Positions 33,151 to 42,951 of a stretch of 43,239 bases of DNA are shown here, piece after piece (position 1 is the first letter of the stretch; each line of letters starts with the position of its first letter). Below the pieces are notes generated by a model that ran no database searches, was not told the origin of the DNA, and worked only from the letters and a program-made list of their open reading frames with translations. The position numbers and the translations under genes were made by a program. Source of the stretch: Cladosporium sp. IMV 00045 (lineage: Eukaryota; Ascomycota; Dothideomycetes; Cladosporiales; Cladosporiaceae); assembly GCA_001931905.2 (NCBI GenBank), contig MSJI02000585.1, forward strand, positions 1-43,239, written 5' to 3'.

Positions 33151-33465
33151 GACTGGCGCGCAATTTGAAGCGATAGAGAGAGAGAGTTGAGAAGTGAGGC
33201 GGATGTAATGAAGCTGCCTGTGTTCACCAGCAACATGCTATGATGTCCTACAGCTTGCTTGCAGCCGGCCCGTGAGAGATGCCTGAGGCTACACCAGTTG
33301 CTTGAGTCAGCTCGCAGTACAAATAGTGCCGACGACATCATGCCTCTACACCTACATCACTCCAGCGACGACCTCCTGGCAGGCATATTATTCATTCCCA
33401 CAATCCCGACTTAGCCAGGAGGTGCTCACAGTCAAAACTCGGAAAACAGACAAGTCGCAAGCAAC
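33151..33465. other. Divergent promoter, VMA16 / TOA2
   Basis: 315 bp between the two housekeeping starts. No coding content or obvious motif. Confidence 0.5.
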
Positions 33466-33938
33466 ATGGCGACCGCTGCAAACACCACCTTCTACGAACT
33501 GTACCGTAGCTCTTCGTAAGAATGCCCTGTTACTACCAACTGGCAATATGGATCCATACTGACTGGAAATGATTAGTATCGGTCTCGCCCTCGCCGACAC
33601 TCTTGATGACCTCATCTCCTCGCGCCGCATCGAACCGCAGCTTGCGATGCGCATTCTCCAGAACTTCGACCAGAGCATCGCAAATGTGCTCGGTGACAAG
33701 GTAAAGGCCAGGATGAACTTCAAGGTATGTCGAACCACCAGATTGAAATGTGCCAAGTGAAGCGAGCTTAAGAGCTGATCATATGTTGTTGCTGCAGGGA
33801 CACCTCGATACATACCGCTTCTGCGACGAGGTCTGGACCTTCATCATCAAGGACGTCAAATTCAAGCTGGACAACACCAACAACGTGGAAGCAGAGAGGG
33901 TCAAGATCGTTGCCTGCCAGAGCAAGGAGAAGGTCTAG
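33466..33938 (+). CDS. TOA2: Transcription initiation factor IIA gamma subunit
   Basis: Three exons, 33466-33515, 33577-33724 and 33798-33938, 112 aa. It matches TFIIA-gamma along its length: '[20 protein letters not shown]', '[18 protein letters not shown]', '[15 protein letters not shown]' and '[10 protein letters not shown]'. It pairs with Toa1 and stabilises TBP on the TATA box in the nucleus. It lacks the acidic loop insertion of yeast Toa2, as in most other eukaryotes. Divergent from VMA16 across a 315-bp shared promoter. Confidence 0.95.
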
Positions 33939-34617
33939 TAGACATTCGACAGGATGTAGCCGGTGGAAAGATTAGGTGATGTGAGCATACTGCCACGGCA
34001 CAGCCTTTCTGCACATCACTTTGTGGCACTCCAAGGCCGTGGAATGCAAAACGTTCAGGCGGCTCTCGCGACTATGCTCGAGAATGGCCGCGTATACATC
34101 TGAAAGTCAGTCACTCGGTACAGAGTGGTGCTTGACGGTGGGCTCAGGTTCACATCCACCTGGCCTGCGAAGTTGGAGCGCTATCAAAGCGAAGTCTCAT
34201 CTTTCCCTTTGATGGAGAGAGGTCATCAAAGGGGTCCTTGAAGGGATGGGCAAAGGGAGACACAGCTACTTTTTATGATACCCATGCAGATTATGCCAAT
34301 CGAGAACAAATGAACCAGTAGCATGTCTGTGACAGTATACTGATCGATGTCCTTGATACATTCCCGTTCCAACTACTTGACCCAGCGCCATGTAACACTT
34401 CATCTGTTCTGTGAAATAATACGCAGGAAGCTCAAATTCCTTTATTCATATACTACGTCCCATTCACTTGCCACCCCTCCATGAACGCCAAGCAGCAGCC
34501 AACTTCACCCCAACCCTAACCCCAACTTCCAACAGACCACATGGACAGCCATCCACTCCCCTTCCGCTTCGACTTATTATCACGCAATCAATTCTTCACA
34601 GTGTGAAAAGTCAAAGG
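33939..34617. other. Intergenic region, TOA2 to TMEM42-like gene
   Basis: 680 bp; nothing recognised. A short CCCTAACCCC at about 34512-34521 is too short to be an interstitial telomeric repeat. Confidence 0.45.
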
Positions 34618-35374
34618 ATGTCAACACCAAAAACCCAATGGCTCTTCTACGCCATCTCCTCCGGCGCCTGCGCAGCCCTCAACGGCGTCTTCGCCAAACT
34701 GACAACAACCCACCTCACAACATCTTGGGCAACAGGGCTCTCCCACTTCTTCGGCCTAAACAATGAAAGCGTTGTATTCGAACTTCTCGTTAGAGGCGTA
34801 CGCACTCTACCTGACCCTCTGCGCATCTCCCTGAAATGGAGCACCTTAGTGTCAACCTGTACTGATTACTCTTCCCAGTTCTTCTTCGCAATGAACCTCC
34901 TCTTCAACGCCATCATGTGGGGCCTCTTCACGCGCGCCCTCACGCTGGCCAGCAGCACCGTGCGCGTCAGCGTTATCAACACGAGCGCGAATTTTATGCT
35001 CACGGCGTTGTTAGGGCTGTTCATATTCTCTGAAACTCTGCCTGGTGAGTTGTGCTTCCGCCCATGCCAATACCCCAGCTTTGCCAGTTCCAACTGACGG
35101 TAATGCCTCAGGTCTGTGGTGGCTCGGCGCGAGTTTCCTAGTCGCTGGGTCGGTGATTATTGGACGGAGGGAGGAGGGAAGTAAGGAGGGCCCTGGCGGT
35201 GCGGGCACAGCTGGTGTCGAGCCTGGTGAGGGACGGGTTTATAGCGATGAGCCTGATGCTCCGCTTGGGGCGAGGGAGGGGCAGGGTTTGGGTGGGGATT
35301 CTGTTGAGCTGCTGGGTAGTGAGAGGCGGAGGAGTAGGAGTGCTGATAGGAATGCGAGGGTGGCGGATGATTGA
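34618..35374 (+). CDS. TMEM42/EamA-family membrane protein
   Basis: Three exons, 34618-34797, 34879-35044 and 35112-35374, 202 aa; start at ATG 34618, the only in-frame ATG. Four predicted membrane segments: 'WLFYAISSGACAALNGVFAK', 'FAMNLLFNAIMWGLF', 'FMLTALLGLFIF' and 'WWLGASFLVAGSVIIG'; the conserved 'NAIMWGLFTRAL' and 'VSVINTSANFM' fit TMEM42, a half-size relative of drug/metabolite transporters. The tail (about 60 residues) is polar and disordered. Function unknown in any organism, to my knowledge. Intron 1 (34798-34878) is 81 nt, without stop codons, so an unspliced message would code 27 extra residues; GTACGC, CTGAT and CCCAG plus the family alignment favour splicing. Confidence 0.82.
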
Positions 35375-35734
35375 TGGAGTTGAGTTGCGATACTGCGTTA
35401 GAAGGTAGACATATGAAGTGAGCAGATTTTCGATCAAGTTGAATTGCACAAAGACGCTCTTGTGGTCTACTCGCATTGATTCGTACAAATTGAAAGATGG
35501 TTGTTTTGGAAGCAGAGAAAAGCACGTATGCTACATCCAATATTGCAATGTTCGATAAACATGACCAGACATGATCGCACTCCATAGGCAGGAACAGAAA
35601 ACCGAACTGTACAATCTTCCCAAACCACAAGCCGACCCTTGAAACGCCTCCCAAATTGTCCTCTCCATCCCTGATCTCATTCCTTAATTCCATGCCCAAA
35701 TACGCCAAACCCCTCAACCCCTCCCCAATTCTCC
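35375..35734. other. Convergent intergenic region, TMEM42-like / Pmp3-like
   Basis: 360 bp, 3' UTR-like, no gene seen. Confidence 0.45.
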
Positions 35735-36256
35735 CTACGAGCTCTGCACCTTATGATCGCCCTGCACAGCCTGTGCATAAGTAGGCGGCACGTCGGTGGA
35801 CGGACGGGAAGACTCCGCAGGCGTAGGCGCAGAGGGACCGACAAAGCCGCTCTGCTGGCCGGGGAACTGGGCGTTGGGCGTGCTGCCGTTCACAGTGCCA
35901 TAGCCCTGCTGCTGCCTGGGCCGCCTCTGGCCGCCGTGCGCGTACTGAGGTTGGCCTTGCACGTAATAGTATGTGACTGCGCCGCCTTGCTCTTCGTCCG
36001 GCACTTGCTCGTAGGTGGGGTCGGGTGTGATGGCGATGATGTACCAGGCGTGGAAGAGGCCGGGGAGGAAGCCGAGCACTGTAGAAGATGACTTTGTTAG
36101 TATCGCGTCAAAGATGTTTGCGCATGAATGATTTGACGTACTGCAAAGTGCGATATTGATCAGACTGTCTGCTGAGCAGAGGCCTCTCTTCACCCAAACC
36201 GCAAGTGGCGGGAAGATTATGGCGATGAGGCCGAGGAGAATGTCGCTGCCGCACAT
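35735..36256 (-). CDS. Pmp3/UPF0057 family protein with long C-terminal tail
   Basis: Two exons, 36256-36142 and 36078-35735, 152 aa. The first 55 residues are the Pmp3 core of two membrane segments: 'DILLGLIAIIFPPLAVWVKR' and 'LCMLGFLPGLFHAWYIIAI'. Family knowledge: Pmp3 (55 aa) modulates plasma-membrane potential and cation tolerance; several fungal members carry long cytosolic tails as here. The tail is Gln/Gly/Pro-rich and ends with 'DVPPTYAQAVQGDHKVQS', with a PPTY motif that could bind a WW-domain ubiquitin ligase of the Rsp5 type (inference). The 63-nt intron (GTACGT, ACTAAC, TACAG) is stop-free and a multiple of three, but the family alignment requires its removal. Confidence 0.85.
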   Translation of the reverse strand: MCGSDILLGLIAIIFPPLAVWVKRGLCSADSLINIALCSTSNHSCANIFDAILTKSSSTVLGFLPGLFHAWYIIAITPDPTYEQVPDEEQGGAVTYYYVQGQPQYAHGGQRRPRQQQGYGTVNGSTPNAQFPGQQSGFVGPSAPTPAESSRPSTDVPPTYAQAVQGDHKVQSS

Positions 36257-37427
36257 GTTGAAAATGAGATTCTGGCGATCGTGTATTCTGAAAGGGGAGC
36301 TTTCAGCAGGGCGAGAAGTGGGAAAAGGTTTAGGGTTGGCGAAGATTGATAACTCGCAAGATGTGATAATGCCGCTGCCTTGAACGGGCTGTGCAGTGAC
36401 GACAGGCGGCGGAGCGCGCCGCTTCAAGAATCTGGGGTATAGAAGATGCCGAGGCAAGTGCCGGGCGCTAGGCACATGGGTGAAGAGCAGGTGAAGAAAG
36501 GGTGTATCAATTTGATTCTGTTGTTTACGAAGAGTCATTTCGTGCCTGCGATACGTTCTTGAATGAAGCTGTACCGTTCTTCGTCACTTGCCAACTTATC
36601 GCGTGCGTACAGCATCAAATCAATATCAAGATCGGGCAGCTATGGTTGAACGCAAGGCACGTTCATTCGAGAACTTGTTACATGTAGTACTAAATTCAGG
36701 TGATAGTAGGCCTTCAGCAACATTGAAAGAGCCAGATGTTCCATAGCCGTCTTGAGCGTGCCACAGCTGCAAATTGATCGCTCTTTCTTCGCCTTGCCGT
36801 TCCTCTCCTTTCTGGGATTTTGGGTCTTGGGCGCAGGCTCAAGCGACATCACTTCAACAAGCCACAGGTCAATTGCTCGATCTCTGACTGCGCCTTGTCT
36901 CGCTGTGTCAGATTGTGCTTGAGGCGAGTAGGGAAAGAACGACCTGTACTTCTGTTGACGGGTTGTAGCGAGCTTGATGGGTCAGGAGTCGAGATTGAGG
37001 GAGTGATTGACGCAGCTGTAGAGTCGAGAGACTCCCGCAACTGATACATCAGTGAACCGAAGCAATCATGAGATATGGCGAACAGCTGAGTGAATCTCCT
37101 AGGTTCTTGAGCTCTCTGAGGCGATATCAACTCGATCCGCCATGTTTTTAGACGTCGTTGCTGTGGAAGCAGTCTTCGTTTGGTGCCGCTTTGTGTATCA
37201 GAGCAATGGTCCTTGAGACCGATGCAACCATTCAATAACACGCTCCGGCATATCATAAGAGTCGCTACACCTGTACATGACATGGCTGTGCACAGACACA
37301 GATGAAGTGAAGTCGCAAGCAAAAGAAGGTGCCAAAGCGCGCGGACGGCACGGCGTTTGTCTGAAGTGGACGTGGGGCAAAGGCTGGCTCTCGAGACGAA
37401 CAACCTCCACCAAAAGAAATTCTGCCT
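36257..37427. other. Divergent region, Pmp3-like / Arc1-like
   Basis: 1.17 kb. Minus-strand frames at 36640-37475 contain helix-like stretches ('KTAMEHLALSMLLKAYYHL') but have no start, splice model or domain that I can defend. The rest is promoter. Confidence 0.4.
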
Positions 37428-37604
37428 ATGCGTCACCCAACTACTGCAAGACCCCTCCTCCGGGCATTTACACATACCCCACTACTGACTTCTTCTTTCA
37501 CTACCACAAGACGTTGCCTCTCGCATTGGCCTCGTGCTATTACCGTTACCCAGAAACACAACAGAAGACATCCCCGATCCCCCTTCACAACAACCACTCG
37601 AACC

Positions 37605-39006
37605 ATGGCTTCGATCCACGTCGACGACAAGGTCAAGGACCTCATCATCAAGTCCTACCCTCAGGCACAGGATGCCGGTGACGACCCTCACAAGCTCTCC
37701 ATCACCGCCTTCCCTCACGTCGAGGTTCGTACTGGTTTTTGCCGTTTTCTTTCACCTCTCCCGAAACCCATTCTGACTGCTTCTTCTACAGTACACCCAA
37801 CCCGAGAAGGCCGAGATCGAGCAATGGCTCATCACCTCGTCCCACATCGCCTCCGCGACCGAAGACCCAGCCAAGACGGCCGAGCGCCTCTCCTCCCTCA
37901 ACACCCACCTGTCGACCCGCACCACCCTGCTCGGCAGCAAGCCCTCCATCGCCGACGTGGGCATGTACGCGCGCATGGCGCCCATCGTGAAGCTGTGGTC
38001 GCCCGAGGAGCGCACCGGCGAGCAGGGCTACCACCACATCGTGCGCCACCTGGACTTTGTGCAGAACTCGCCCATGTTCAGCCTGGCCGTTGCTCAGGAT
38101 GAGAAGATCCCCGTCGACGTCGACTCGATCATTGCTCCCGTCAAGACTTTCGACGCAAAGGCCGAGAAGGAAAAGAAGAAGAAGGAGAAGGCCGCTGCTG
38201 CGGGTGGTGCTGCTGCTGCTGCCCCTGCAGGTGCTGCTGTCGCTGCTGAGGAGAAGCCGGCCGAGGACAAGTCAGCGAAGGAGAAGGTGAAGGAAACCGC
38301 CGAGAAGGTCGCCGAGAAGGTTCCCGGAGGCGACAAGATTCCTGGCGTGAAGAAGGAGAAGAAGGAGAAGAAGCCCAAGCAGCCCAAACCTGCCCCCGTC
38401 GAAAAGCCCCTCTCACCAGCCATGATCGACCTGCGCGTCGGCCACATCCTCAAGGCCGAGCGCCACCCCAACGCCGACTCCCTGTACGTCAGCACGATCA
38501 ACTGCGGCGACGCCCCCGGCACCGAGAACACCTCCGAGTACGAAGGCAAGATCGTGCGCACCGTCTGCTCAGGCCTCAACGGCCTCATCCCCCTGGAAGA
38601 GATGCAGGACCGTAAAGTCGTGACGGTCTGCAACCTCAAGCCCGTGACCATGCGCGGCATTAAGTCTTGCGCCATGGTCCTGGCTGCATCGCCGCGCCTC
38701 GCGCCCGGCGTGGAAGACAACCACGCCGGTCCCGTGGAGCTCGTCAACCCGCCCGTGGCGGCCGAGGCGGGCGACCGTGTCTTCTTCGAAGGCTTCGAAG
38801 GCGAGCCTGAGCCCGTGCTCAACCCCAAGAAGAAGGTTTGGGATTACTGCCAGGTCGGTTTCACGACGACGGAGGCGAAGGAGGTCGCTTTTGATGTCGA
38901 GGCTGTGGAGCAGATGAAGGAGAGCGGTAAGACGGGCGTGGCTAAGCTGATGACCAAATCGGGTAACTGCTCTGTTCCTACGCTTGCTGGTGCTACTGTT
39001 AGGTAA
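37605..39006 (+). CDS. ARC1: Arc1/AIMP1-like tRNA-binding cofactor of aminoacyl-tRNA synthetases
   Basis: Two exons, 37605-37724 and 37792-39006, 444 aa. N-terminal GST-like helical part (1 to about 155), which in Arc1 docks Met- and Glu-tRNA synthetases; an Ala/Lys/Glu-rich basic linker (about 155-250) that binds tRNA non-specifically; C-terminal OB-fold tRNA-binding domain of EMAPII type: 'MIDLRVGHILKAERHPNADS', 'VCSGLNGLIPLEEMQDRKVV', 'NLKPVTMRGIKSCAMVLAAS', 'PLLNPKKK'-like end. It raises tRNA delivery to the synthetases in the cytosol. The frame is open upstream to another ATG at 37428, giving a 59-residue leader without acidic residues and rich in Arg, Ser and Thr, like a mitochondrial presequence. 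I keep the downstream ATG (AACCATGGCT context) as main start. Confidence 0.88.
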
Positions 39007-39255
39007 GGGATGATGGTCTTGGTGGAGAGTGAGGAAGAAGGCTTTTATACGATATCAGAGAAACGTGAAAAATGAAAAAAGCAATTCTAGAATCGGCTGG
39101 TTGGGAGTTTCGCGTGGTCCGCTCTCCTGCTAGCTAGTCGCAAAATCACTTGCCTTTTCTTCGTTTATTTGAATTCATCGCCTTCGTGACCGCTGATAAA
39201 ATAGCCAGTTTGGTATAATATGCGAAAGCAACATGGCCACCCTTCCTATCGGGTC
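39007..39255. other. Convergent spacer
   Basis: 250 bp of 3' UTR-like sequence; nothing recognised. Confidence 0.4.
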
Positions 39256-41509
39256 TCAACGACCAACCACCGGGCTTCGGAAAGGTATGCTCCTCCGCCT
39301 CCTAACAGACTGGCTCAGCGTGCAATTCTCTCTACTCACACTCCGCGTCAAATCTCTCAGATCTCTCGCCGGCAATGATTCTTGATTGGTCGAGGAAAAC
39401 CATGCAGCCTCTGACGTGCGGCGAATTAAACGAGCTGGAGAAGCAGCAGCAGAAACGCGATCGTCGTCACCTACTCCTTCTTTCCTAGGAGATGTCTCCG
39501 GCACGAAGTCATCGCTGAAAGGAACTTGGACGGGTGCGTAAGTGCGGGTGTTGGATTTCTTTCGAATGATCTTGTCACGCGAGGGAGGGGATGAGGTGAG
39601 TTGGTTCTCTGCTTGTCTCTGTTTGGGAGAAGTAGCGGCTGTCTTCCATGAGAACGACGCTGTTTCGTCTGGTATTCGCGGCGGTGCTCTCTGGTTGGTT
39701 GTTCTCGCTTGAATTTTGGGGAATGTTGTTCTTGAGGATTGAACGAGGTTGGACGCTGGATGCGATACCAGGTCTGGTTCGTTCGTTGCGTTGAGGGGGG
39801 TGTGGGATCGAGGTAGGATATTTGTTTGATTGGATCTCAGAGAAGGCTTCAGGTCTGGACATGCTGATCACAGAAACATTTGAACCGAAATTCACGCTTG
39901 TTTGGCGTGCTGTGTCCTCGAGCAGCATGTCGTCGATTTGATAGTCATCGAAGATCGTTTCATTGACTTCATTCAGTCGACGCTTGCTCAGCGAAGCATA
40001 ATGACGAGGTCCTGATCCCGGGGTACGTGGACGCCGAAAATCTAGGGTAACGCCAGGGTTGTTCATGTGTCGTTCTGCAAGACCTGAGTGGTCGGGAAAG
40101 TATGGGCTCTGGTCCGAAGGACTCATGGGCTCAGGGCTAGCTTCTGTATCGTGGTTTGTTAAAGCTTCATCGTCTTCAGACTGAGACTCGTCTCCCGCAA
40201 GATATGTGTCTGCGGCTGCCTCGTCTTCGCTTTCGTCATCTCCTTTATCTCCTTCATCGTCTTCATCTGTGAGTGAAACGCTTGGCTCTCTTCTCGGCGC
40301 AGAAACCGACGACAGCTGAGCTACGATGGAGTGATCGACATTGTCGCTGAAACTCACTTGTCTTTTGGATGATTTCTGCATGTTTCTCGTGAGAGATTCA
40401 GGGGCGACGTGGGCTTCAGACTCTTGAAGATGGGCTTCATACTCAGCTTTCGAACAAGGGCTGTTGCCACCCTTGAGCTCGAGTTGGCTTGTCTTGTGAT
40501 GCTCAAACTGTACGTCAGGAAGTGGGCCGCTCGCCAGAGTAAGAGCTTGCATCCTCTGCAGCAGTACATTAGGGTGTGGGCGCTTGCGAGAGCCCTTCGT
40601 CCCAGAAGTCGGGCGGCGAATCGACAGCAGGTCTGCTTCTCCAAATCCATCACCGATGAAAAGTCGAGATTGATTGCCCGTTGCAGTGAAATCGGTCGTT
40701 TTGTGGATACTTTGAACTTTTCGGACGATCTTGTGGTTTGATGTAGGTGTTCGGAGACGCTTTCGTATTGTGCTGAGGGAGACTTGAGCCTTTCGTTTCA
40801 ACGGCGTTGCTGCCTCGTCTATACATTCTGCACCGTTCTGCATTGAGGAGGAAATTGGATCTGTCGGCAGCATTGCTTCTGCTTGCTTAGGAGGCTGGTT
40901 GAAGCTGACATCTTGTTCGGTGCCTGACACGAGTATAAGCTCTTTGAGAGGGAGTCGACTTCTTCTCACGCTGGTGGTATTCGGATGAGCCTTCTTTTTG
41001 AACGAGCGATCAGGTCTCCGTGATTGTCTCTCAATTATATGTTGGTCCTCGGAATCTGTAGATGGTGGAGACGTTCTCGCAACGCAAAGATTTCCCTGTT
41101 GATGGGTCCCTTGTTTGGCAACCGGAGCGTCTTCTGCATTACGAGCACGCCTCTCCGATATCTTCCTTTTAGATCTCAGCAATGACAAACTCGTAAGCTT
41201 CTCGGGGGGCTCAGCATCAGATAATGGCGAATCATCGGCATCCGATGTCTCGTAACCGGAAGTAGCAAGTGTGCTCTTGGATAGAGGCACACCACTTATG
41301 CCGTTGTTAATGAAGACCTCATCGCGCCGAAATTGGTTTCCAGTCAGTGGCAGGAGTTTGTTCTTGTGTCTGCCATAGGTGGTCCTTGGAACAGTGGCTG
41401 CGATTCGTGCTTGTGCTGTAGCCCTGGGCTCACGTCCGTGGTTACTGAAGGTTGATGCGGTCGTTACATGGGGACGACAAGCATGCACTGCTTTGTCTCG
41501 GTCAGCCAT
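39256..41509 (-). CDS. Large disordered protein of unknown function, C-terminal frame change unresolved
   Basis: An uninterrupted frame from ATG 41509 to a stop at 39575 codes 644 residues, nearly all disordered: Ser/Pro/Lys/Arg-rich, with basic nuclear-signal-like clusters (LKRKAQ, RKRLR, SRKRPHP), an acidic block around residues 410-450 (DEDDEGDKGDDESEDEA) and 'KRQVSFSD', an RVxF-like PP1-docking motif. 'PRSILKN' near the end is also common in such nuclear proteins. I do not recognise the family. The next frame, open to a stop at 39256, looks coding: 'RDKIIRKKSNTRTYAPVQVP', 'FSDDFVPETSPRKEG', 'SRENCTLSQSVRRRRS'. The change could be a small intron near 39700-39770 (GTATCG...TTCAAG keeps phase) or a 1-nt error. 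A nuclear role is inference. Confidence 0.6.
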
Positions 41510-42099
41510 GTTGTTACAGCTCCCGGATCATCTTGTACCTGAGACTCATTTGTTTTGAATGGGTATGCATGCACGTTGAGGTGCTTGCGAACTCGTTGCA
41601 AGGTGGCGAGGTGACGTCCAAATAAGCTGCGATGGATTGAAGAAGGCACGCCTCGCGCTGAGGCTCCATACCGCCTGCCGTGCCGATTCATGTGCGCAAT
41701 TTGCTGGGATGCAGCTCTCCATGTTAGAGAATTGCGTTGTGAATTGAATCGCCTTCCCTCACTTTTTGGTAGACTTTCCGGGATGACATCCGAATGCGTC
41801 TTGATGGTTGGCGCGTGAAGCTGTCCATGGCGATGGGAATTGGTCAGCATTCAACCTTTGTGTGCCCACGAGCCACTGCCTCCATGCGTACTACATCACT
41901 TTTTACGGTTTGCGTATAATTGATGATGACCGCGCAAGTTTCCCACAAATTGCCTAGTGGCCACCGCACCTTTGCGACCGCTCGTATTTCTCGACTTCCA
42001 TCAATTGTGCCAACTGCCTTCAATCACTTTCCGTGTGCACGGCTTTGACACCATCCTCAATTTTCATCCATCTCTCTTTCGACATCTTCAATCACCAAC
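41510..42099. other. Divergent region, disordered protein / secreted protein
   Basis: 590 bp. A minus-strand frame 41850-41464 (128 codons, ATG at 41850) overlaps the 5' end of the disordered-protein gene and could be its 5' exon or UTR; no splice to the main frame that keeps phase was found. CT-rich tracts near 41990-42090 fit a fungal core promoter. Confidence 0.4.
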
Positions 42100-42573
42100 A
42101 TGCATTTCCCCAGGCAAATCCCCAACCTTCTCCTCCTCCTTCTCTTTCTAACCGCCCTCGTCCTCGCCAATCCCCACCCCCTCCCGAAGCCCCTGAAGCC
42201 CACAACCCTCCACGCCGAACCCTCGATCGACACTTCCAAATCGTCCACCTCCTGCAAGATAATCGGCATGTGGCCGTTCTTCAACCGGTACCGAATTCTG
42301 GCAACCGACTGGGATTCGAGCGAAGGCGAGGTGAAAAGCGTCGTGAGTGAAGTTGGCGCGATGGGGAATTGGAAGTGGAAGGATTGGGGAAAGGGGATGG
42401 CGATGATTGATGTGAGTGTACGTATGGTTCTCCTTCGCGGAAGATGTGCTGACTCTCTACGTTTTTAGTTCAATCTTGACGTGATGAGGACGGCGAAGCT
42501 CGAGAAGGCGTTGAATCGTGCGCTGGGGCTTGATGGGAAGGCGGAGAATGCTGTTAGGTGTGAAGATCATTGA
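42100..42573 (+). CDS. Small secreted protein of unknown function
   Basis: Two exons, 42100-42411 and 42469-42573 (GTGAGT...TTTTTAG), 138 aa. Strong signal peptide: basic start, then LLLLLLFLTALVLA, cleavage near residue 23. The mature part begins Pro-rich (NPHPLPKPLKP), has 'CKIIGMWPFF', a Trp-rich segment 'GNWKWKDWGKGMAMIDF' and an amphipathic C-terminus 'LEKALNRALGLDGKAENAV', with only two Cys, near both ends, which could form one disulfide. No family recognised; may be an effector-like or cell-wall protein. The splice restores a helix-like continuation, supporting the model. Confidence 0.68.
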
Positions 42574-42951
42574 AGCTTATGGTATTGTGGTGGTCGATTA
42601 CACTCTGGCATCGCGAATTGTGACTGATTCGTCTGAATAGGGGCTGGCACGATGGCGTGAGTTGGGTTTACGAGGTGGTTCGATCTGCGTTGCCAGCAAG
42701 GCCCGAGGATTGAGGACTGGCAGATCCGTGAAATTGCGCCACAACCGAGGGAATTTCAGGTGATGATCTGGTGATTTATGAAGTGAAATGAATTGTTGCA
42801 ACGAACTCGAATTGGCGGAGAAGTCGCGCAATTGGTATCTCAAGATTAAAAAAAAGTCAGTAATAAGGTAACGCCCACACATGCCGCTAGCATAACAACA
42901 TGAACAAGAGCTCTTCCACTCCAATTGCCTTCAACTTTTTGATTTTTCCCC
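42574..42951. other. Convergent spacer before IDI1
   Basis: 378 bp of 3' UTR-like sequence with no gene recognised. Confidence 0.45.

Noticed and set aside
34505..34530. Interstitial telomere-like repeat
   Set aside because: Only about one and a half CCCTAA units; too short to be meaningful.
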